DNA of 64,000 nt, from the NCBI GenBank assembly GCA_037102815.1, contig BTPP01000002.1, forward strand, positions 3,658,001 to 3,722,000, written 5' to 3'. The notes beneath the pieces are model-generated. The model did not search any database and was not told the origin of the DNA. It saw only the letters and a program-made list of their open reading frames with translations. Both the position numbers and the translations under genes were made by a program. Source of the DNA: Neurospora intermedia (lineage: Eukaryota > Ascomycota > Sordariomycetes > Sordariales > Sordariaceae). This document shows positions 58,771-64,000 of the stretch, piece by piece. The first letter of the stretch is position 1, and each line of letters begins with the position of its first letter.

Positions 58771-60414
58771 ATGCCCGAAATGGAATATCTCATCCGCTTC
58801 TCTCAGTCTCACGAGACTTTTCGTCTCCCCGAGATTGAGGCCCTAGCCATAATAGAAGGCATCGATCTCAAAGTAGTGTCATACAGTCTAGAGGTAGGTC
58901 TCTTCAAACTTCACTCACTAAATCGGAACTCGTCCATGTCAGGTCAGAAAGCAGTTGAACCCATATCTGCTTCTCAACCCACCATAAACTCACAGCCCCT
59001 TCTACTTGAACCATTCAACTAACAACCCACACACAGTCTCCCTTCTGCATAGTTTCCCTTCCATCCGCCAGTGACGCCAGGCGCCTCGTCGCTCGCTCCA
59101 TCCTCGTAATCTCCATCCACGAGCTCTGGGGCCACGGCGCCACCCTCCCGGAAGTCCACAGCTCCGTCCGCTCTCGCACCGAGCCCTTATGGTCCCAATA
59201 CTTGTCCTGCTCCTTCAAGTTCACCATCGACTCCTACCAAGGCTCTCGCACCAACGACCAAAAACTGTCCATCATCAACTCCTTCGCCTACCTCGGATTC
59301 GCCGGCCCGATCAAGATGCGCAACCCCGACGAAGAATTCATCCTATTCGAAGACTGGCCATGGAACTCTACACCTCTCGGCATCCCCGATCCAAAGTACT
59401 ACTACTTTGGTCGGTACCTGGGCACTTCTTCCCGGGAGACGCTGCCCAAAAAGTTGGACCTCAAAAAGAGGAGATACATCTCCACGACCTCCATGGACGC
59501 CGAACTAGCCCTGGTCACGGCCAACATTGCCCTGGCGGCACCGGGAAAACTGATCTACGACCCCTTCGTCGGCACCGGTTCCTTCCCGATTGCCTGCGCG
59601 CAATTCGGCGCTTTGACGTTTGGGTCCGATATTGACGGGCGCAGCATCCGAGGTGACGAGAAGAAGAGGACCCTGAGGGGGAACTTTGAGCAATACGGCC
59701 TTACCCAACACTTGGGCGGGATGTTCACTGCCGATTTGACCAACACGCCTATACGCAAATCTGCCCTTGGCACTTCCACTTCTGCCTCCTCCTCCTCTTC
59801 TTCCTCCTTCCCCGCTGGACAACCAAAAGGTGACGGGGTAAACGGCAGGATATTTGACGCGGTAGTGTGCGACCCGCCCTACGGGGTGCGCGAAGGGCTG
59901 AAGGTGTTGGGGGTCAAGGACCCGGAAAAGTGTCCGTGGGTGATCCCCAAGGGCATGGAGATGTACAAGGATCCGGACTTCATCCCGCCTAGGAAGCCGT
60001 ACAGCTTTTTGTTGATGTTGGATGATATCCTGCAGTTCTCGGCGCAGACGCTGGTGGATGGGGGCCGACTGTCGTTCTGGATGCCGACGGCAAATGACCA
60101 GGATCAGGAGATTCCGGTACCGCAGCATCCTTATATGGAGGTTGTGGCTGTTTGTGTGCAGGACTTCAACAAATGTGAGTTGGCTAATATCATTCATCTC
60201 GATAATATCCTTGTTAGCAGATGTACTAATTGTGATCTTATTCTTAGGGTCCCGACGACTAATAACATACCGCCGTATTCCCGATGCCCAAGTTGAGGCT
60301 GCGGCTATCAAAGCATATGAGCGGGCCAAGGCAGAACGGGCCGTCGAAGAAGGCAAGACGGCGGACGACCTGAACCCCTTCCGTAACGCCTACTTCAAGG
60401 GGTTCAAAAACTGA
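58771..60414 (+). CDS. TRM11: tRNA (guanine10-N2)-methyltransferase Trm11
   Basis: Three exons, 58771-58893, 59037-60174 and 60248-60414, give 475 aa. The N-terminal THUMP-like part (MPEMEYLIRFSQSHETFRLP, SVRSRTEPLWSQYLSCSFKF) precedes a Rossmann methyltransferase. Its motifs are DPFVGTGSFPIACAQFGA (AdoMet binding), GSDIDGR and the catalytic CDPPYGVREG, followed by a short LSFWMPT strand. As in yeast, the enzyme with its partner Trm112 makes m2G10 in tRNA. A Ser-rich insert (about ten Ser in a row) sits before the DPPY motif. The ATG at 58771 fits the family N-terminus. Confidence 0.95.
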
Positions 60415-61206
60415 TTTCACATATCAACACTCTGCCTTGCCAGCTTGTTGCACGGGTACGCATGTGACACAAATATGTGTACGCTCTTCCAGTTGCGTTC
60501 CATTCAGATACCCCCTTGAAGATTTAGACATGTACAAGATATAAGTCTCTGCACCGGACAACCTGAGATATGGCGGATCCTGCTTTGACTGGCATTCGTC
60601 CACCTTCGGTTCCCGTTCATGCTGACTCTACGCTTTATACACCATGCCTCCACCTGATGAATGATGAAGAACCTCATCATGGCTTATGGGACTAAAATCC
60701 CAGGCCCTGTTACTTCCTTAACCCTTTGCTGACTCCTCGTAACAAATGCGTGCGTGTGTGGTATGTAAATGTCCTCCCTCGAGCGTCTCTATTGTCCGTC
60801 AAAATAGACGGCGCTCACGCCCCTGATAAAAAACCCACAACATGTCAAATTAGTAACAACTGGTATCAGACCCCGATCCCAAACCAGATAAGCAATAACA
60901 GCAACATAAGAAGCAAATGACATCATGCGACGGTATAAACACAAAAAAGCCGACTGATGCAGATGTGAACCCCAAAGAAGACAACCGTCCACCTGGGTCG
61001 CTCGTGAGTGGCCCTCATTCACTGTTGGGTCGTTTCTTTTGAGGATTCATTCAACCCTACCCGCCCAAAACCACAATTTGTCTGGGCTCAATTAGGTCTT
61101 GGGATCATGTCCCTGAGACCATATTCCCGAGGGCTTGGGTCGAATCTCAGCCCTGTGAAGGCCGCGGAATATTGCCGCCCTTCCAATGTGACGTCCCTGC
61201 GTCGTC
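60415..61206. other. Convergent 3' region, nothing recognised
   Basis: 792 nt between TRM11 and GID4 stop codons. No gene and no convincing tRNA is seen. Confidence 0.4.
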
Positions 61207-62510
61207 TCATCTGAACTCCATTGCGCCAAAGCACCCTTTATCTTCGACATGATGCAGTTCTAATTGTTGGAACCTGCGATTAGAGGCACAACGTTAGCAG
61301 CAGCCCTCTCATATGCTTTTGACCAGACAGAAGTAACGGCTTACTTTTCGCTCTTGCTGTGGAAGTAGATTCCCTGAATTGTCCCGTGGATCTGGTTGAA
61401 GCAGATGTAGTAAAAGCCCTCGAAACTAGCCCCGTTGATGGTTTTAACACGGTGGTTTGGGACCAGAAACTGCTCCTTCCATCGCATGAAGATGTTATCT
61501 TTCTGTGCCACATCCCTAATGTGAACGCCGCCCCTTTTGGCGACCTTGGCGTAAGGTTTGAAGGCGAGAAACTTGCTCCAATGCGAGATATCGATCCTGT
61601 CATTTGCTCCCCATTGTGGGTGTTGAGTGAGGAAGCTATAATGTGGGCCAATGATTTCGCCTTCAAAGTACGTCGTCAATGTCGGGTGGGTATCAGTAAG
61701 ACCTAGACAAGCGGCTCCCGGTTAGCAAGTTCCGTCCCCTTACTTTTGCCTTTATGATTGTAACACAAGAAAAGGTACCTCCCGCTACGTACCCTGAATC
61801 CGCAGATAGCCGCACAAGAAGGACTCGCGGAGATCAACCTGCTTGATTTCCACCTCCACGTCATAACGTGATCTCTCCGACTTTTGCATCCCCGAAAACT
61901 TACTGCCTGGGCGAAGATAGGATGATGGTGTGGACGGTGTCAATCTTGTCTGGCAGTACTCGTAGCTGAGCCCTGCGAGTCCATAGTCGTGCATCCAAGG
62001 TGTGTCATTGCCACTCAAGTCGATTTCTTCAGTGTTCGGCGCAAGAAGCTCGTCACCTTGTTTCCGATTCCTATGTATCCTTAATGGCCTTATGTTCGAC
62101 GTGACAGTCGGCACTCTGTTCGCCGTAATAGTGCGGTTACGTTGTTCGACATGGATAGAACGTGGGGGGTCACTAACGGCCACGGGAGTTTCGTCGTCAA
62201 TCTCGGACAGCTGCTTGTGGGCCTCATCTGCGTCCCGGCGGTCGTCCCGCATGCGTTCGGATCCATGATCCATATCCACATCACGGTTCACCTCCGATTG
62301 ACTCTCCGGGGACAATACGGCCGGTCCCGTTCTTTCGATAACATCGGCCGTGCTTGGTGCTGTTATCATGGGTATCATGGGTGGTGAGAAATACGGATGG
62401 TGTGACTGCGAATGCATTTGGGAGTCATCGGTATCGGGACATGATGAAAATGGGTAAAGGCGTGGAGATGGGGGATCGATTGCGTCGTTGAAAGGCACAA
62501 CCCTAGGCAT
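61207..62510 (-). CDS. GID4: GID4/Vid24 substrate receptor of the GID ubiquitin ligase
   Basis: Three exons, 62510..61793, 61702..61345 and 61273..61207, give 380 aa. After a ~190-residue disordered head come the family blocks: PGSKFSGMQKSERSRYDVEV, DLRESFLCGYLRIQGLTDTH, YFEGEIIGPHYSFLT, DISHWSKFLAF, HIRDVAQKDNIFMRWKEQFL, INGASFEGFYYICFNQIHG and YFHSKSEKFQQLELHHV. GID4/Vid24 forms a beta-barrel that binds N-terminal proline degrons and brings gluconeogenic enzymes such as fructose-1,6-bisphosphatase to the GID E3 ligase after glucose return. The last exon (67 nt) adds the FQQLEL end. The long head is likely clade-specific. Confidence 0.95.
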
Positions 62511-64000
62511 GTTGGGCTTTTGTAAATCGGTTCGATATTACTCTGTTTGATCTGGCGTCCAAGATCTACTGCGACGTAGACTGCTGTGCTGATGGCAGGA
62601 CGGATGCGATGCGTCGGCAGGCGTGTCTGTCCTGCGTCTCGGTGTTGCGGTGGAGTAGGGCTTTTGCGACGATGCAGTGGGATGGAATGTCGATGACAGC
62701 GGCAGGTGGGGACGACAAGGAAGGAGTCAGACCCAAGATCTGAGCGAGAGATGTGATCTCTGCGAAAGTTGCAAAGCCGAAGCGTCTGGATGTCGATGTG
62801 GGAGCTTGTAGGTGTAGTTAGATCCCAGGCTTGAACCAAGCGACAAGATAGATGTTCTCGGGCCCAACCAATATCGCGACGGGGTGACTGTAGTGCGACC
62901 TGACCGTCACTATTACCATCCAACAACCTTGATGGCGGGAGAGATGTCTGAGTGGAGGAACCCCAGGGTCCGGTGCAGCTAAAGTGGATTACAAAACGAC
63001 TGGAGTCTGGTCCGGGGTGCCATTCAGTGAGTGTGTGTTAGGTAGTAGGCATGCAACGTGTAGCGGTCCGCCACTCAGATCGCAAGAACGAACAGGTCTT
63101 ACAGGCAAGATGAAGCAGTCAACCAGAAGCAGGAGGCGACAGAAGCGCTGGCAAATTGGCGGCAGTTGACTTGCGTTCGCTGCTGTTGCAAATTCATTGG
63201 CTCGATGACCACCAGAAAACTGAAAACCCAAGAACCTCGGGGTTTCGAATTCCCATGAAAGGAGAAAAATGTCTAAGTCGCAATATGATGTCCAAGAAAA
63301 AAAATGTGCTGCGATGCGAAACCAGGTGGCAGGTGACAAGCGGGAAGAGATATTGCTGGACAGCTAGTTTGGTGTAGGTGTGGTAGCAATGAGATGCAGC
63401 TAGGTTATAATATTCGCGGGAAAGCAAAGATGAGGGCAAGGGAATGACGATTTTCTGGGTCGAGTGATGGCGTTCTGCCGTCAACAGTCAAGTTGTATCT
63501 GTCTAGCAAAACTCCACGGACTCCTGCCCGCCTTGTTGGTGGGCACTACAATGGCCCCAGGTCCGCTCCCATTTTCCACTTTCAACCTTAATTGACGAGA
63601 GTGGGTAGGTGGGTGGGCGGTTGATGGGCAGACAAAGATGAAAACTGGCTGGCGGTATCGGCCTCCCGCCTCCATCTTGGGTCGCTCGCTTGCGATTGTA
63701 CCTCTCGGCGCCAAAACAACACACAGGTACAGCATGCGATGCAGCTGCCACACGCCGTGCTGCCAAGCGGGCTTGATGTTGACTTCCACTTTGCAATGCG
63801 GGATTGGGAGAAACGATGCCGAGCCAAACTGGAAGCATGCAGTTTGGCGGTGTCGACGGAAGCTTCAGGGGTTCGATAGAGCTTATCGCGGTGGAGATCC
63901 TTCACGTCAGTAGCCCCACCGAGGTAACTTCCATCTCGAGAGACCCTTCCCGAACCGTCGCACATGCCAGGGCCGTCGACGATGAAGGGCTCCAGGACGG
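62511..64000. other. GID4 upstream region and right window edge
   Basis: The first ~400 nt are probably GID4 promoter and 5' UTR. A minus-strand frame open from the right edge to 63588 (with LEPFIVDGPG at its start) might be an exon of a gene beyond the window, but I cannot support it from composition or motifs. Confidence 0.3.

Noticed and set aside
61130-61165. T-arm-like GGGTCGAATCTCAGCCC
   Set aside because: Only part of a T arm; the rest of a cloverleaf cannot be formed around it.
62941-63010. tRNA-Ser/Leu-like start (GATGTCTGAGTGG)
   Set aside because: No matching acceptor arm, anticodon arm or T-loop follows.
63588-64000. Possible exon entering from the right edge (minus strand)
   Set aside because: The frame is open but composition and lack of motifs give no support. 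It would need sequence beyond the window.
1-64000. Transposons, virus-derived elements, CRISPR arrays, rRNA
   Set aside because: I saw no transposase, reverse transcriptase, integrase or capsid-like frames, no long terminal or inverted repeats, and no regularly spaced repeat array.

Overview
The window looks like nuclear DNA of a filamentous ascomycete, most likely a Sordariomycete of the Neurospora/Sordaria type. Almost every gene is split by short introns (about 47-150 nt, one of 461 nt) with GTRNGT donors, CTAAC-like branch sites and YAG acceptors. There are fungal STAND/NACHT, Clr5-domain and Ish1-repeat proteins, a fungal annexin with a Pro/Gly/Tyr-rich head, and long gene-free spacers. 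The organism assignment is inference. I rebuilt gene models by hand from frames, splice sites and family resemblance; exon sums are divisible by three for every complete model.

Layout. 1-6.1 kb: the start of a SNF2-family ATPase gene (minus, cut by the window edge), divergent from a NACHT/zinc-finger/ankyrin NLR-like gene (plus). 7.7-11.3 kb: a large Pro/Gln-rich zinc-finger protein (minus). 13.4-14.9 kb: annexin (minus). 16.9-17.6 kb: a secreted Ser/Thr-rich protein. 20.1-21.6 kb: a close relative of the ethylene-forming enzyme (EFE), with an N-terminal extension that looks like a mitochondrial presequence. 25.7-27.7 kb: a 14-TM DHA2-type MFS transporter (minus). 31.7-32.9 kb: an RRM protein. 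36.9-38.1 kb: a Clr5-domain protein with a Gln/His tail. Spacers of about 4 kb separate several of these, and I see no genes in them. 40.0-41.9 kb: a secretory Ish1-repeat protein (minus).

From 44.4 kb the window becomes a dense housekeeping block: proteasome ATPase Rpt5 (minus), a small UPF0132-like membrane protein (minus), mitochondrial ribosomal protein uL10m (minus), anthranilate phosphoribosyltransferase (plus, with a Gcn4/CPC1-type site upstream), tRNA ligase (minus), a small ankyrin protein (plus), RNase P/MRP subunit Rpp40 (minus), tRNA m2G10 methyltransferase Trm11 (plus) and the GID4/Vid24 degron receptor (minus).

Three tRNA-maturation genes (ligase, Rpp40, Trm11) lie within about 8 kb, and Rpp40 and Trm11 share a divergent promoter. 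The observations I rate highest are the EFE-like enzyme, an in-frame Arg/Gly/His-rich extension right behind the tRNA ligase stop codon, the tRNA-maturation cluster, and the NLR/SNF2 pair. I saw no CRISPR, rRNA, convincing tRNA, or transposon or virus-derived element.
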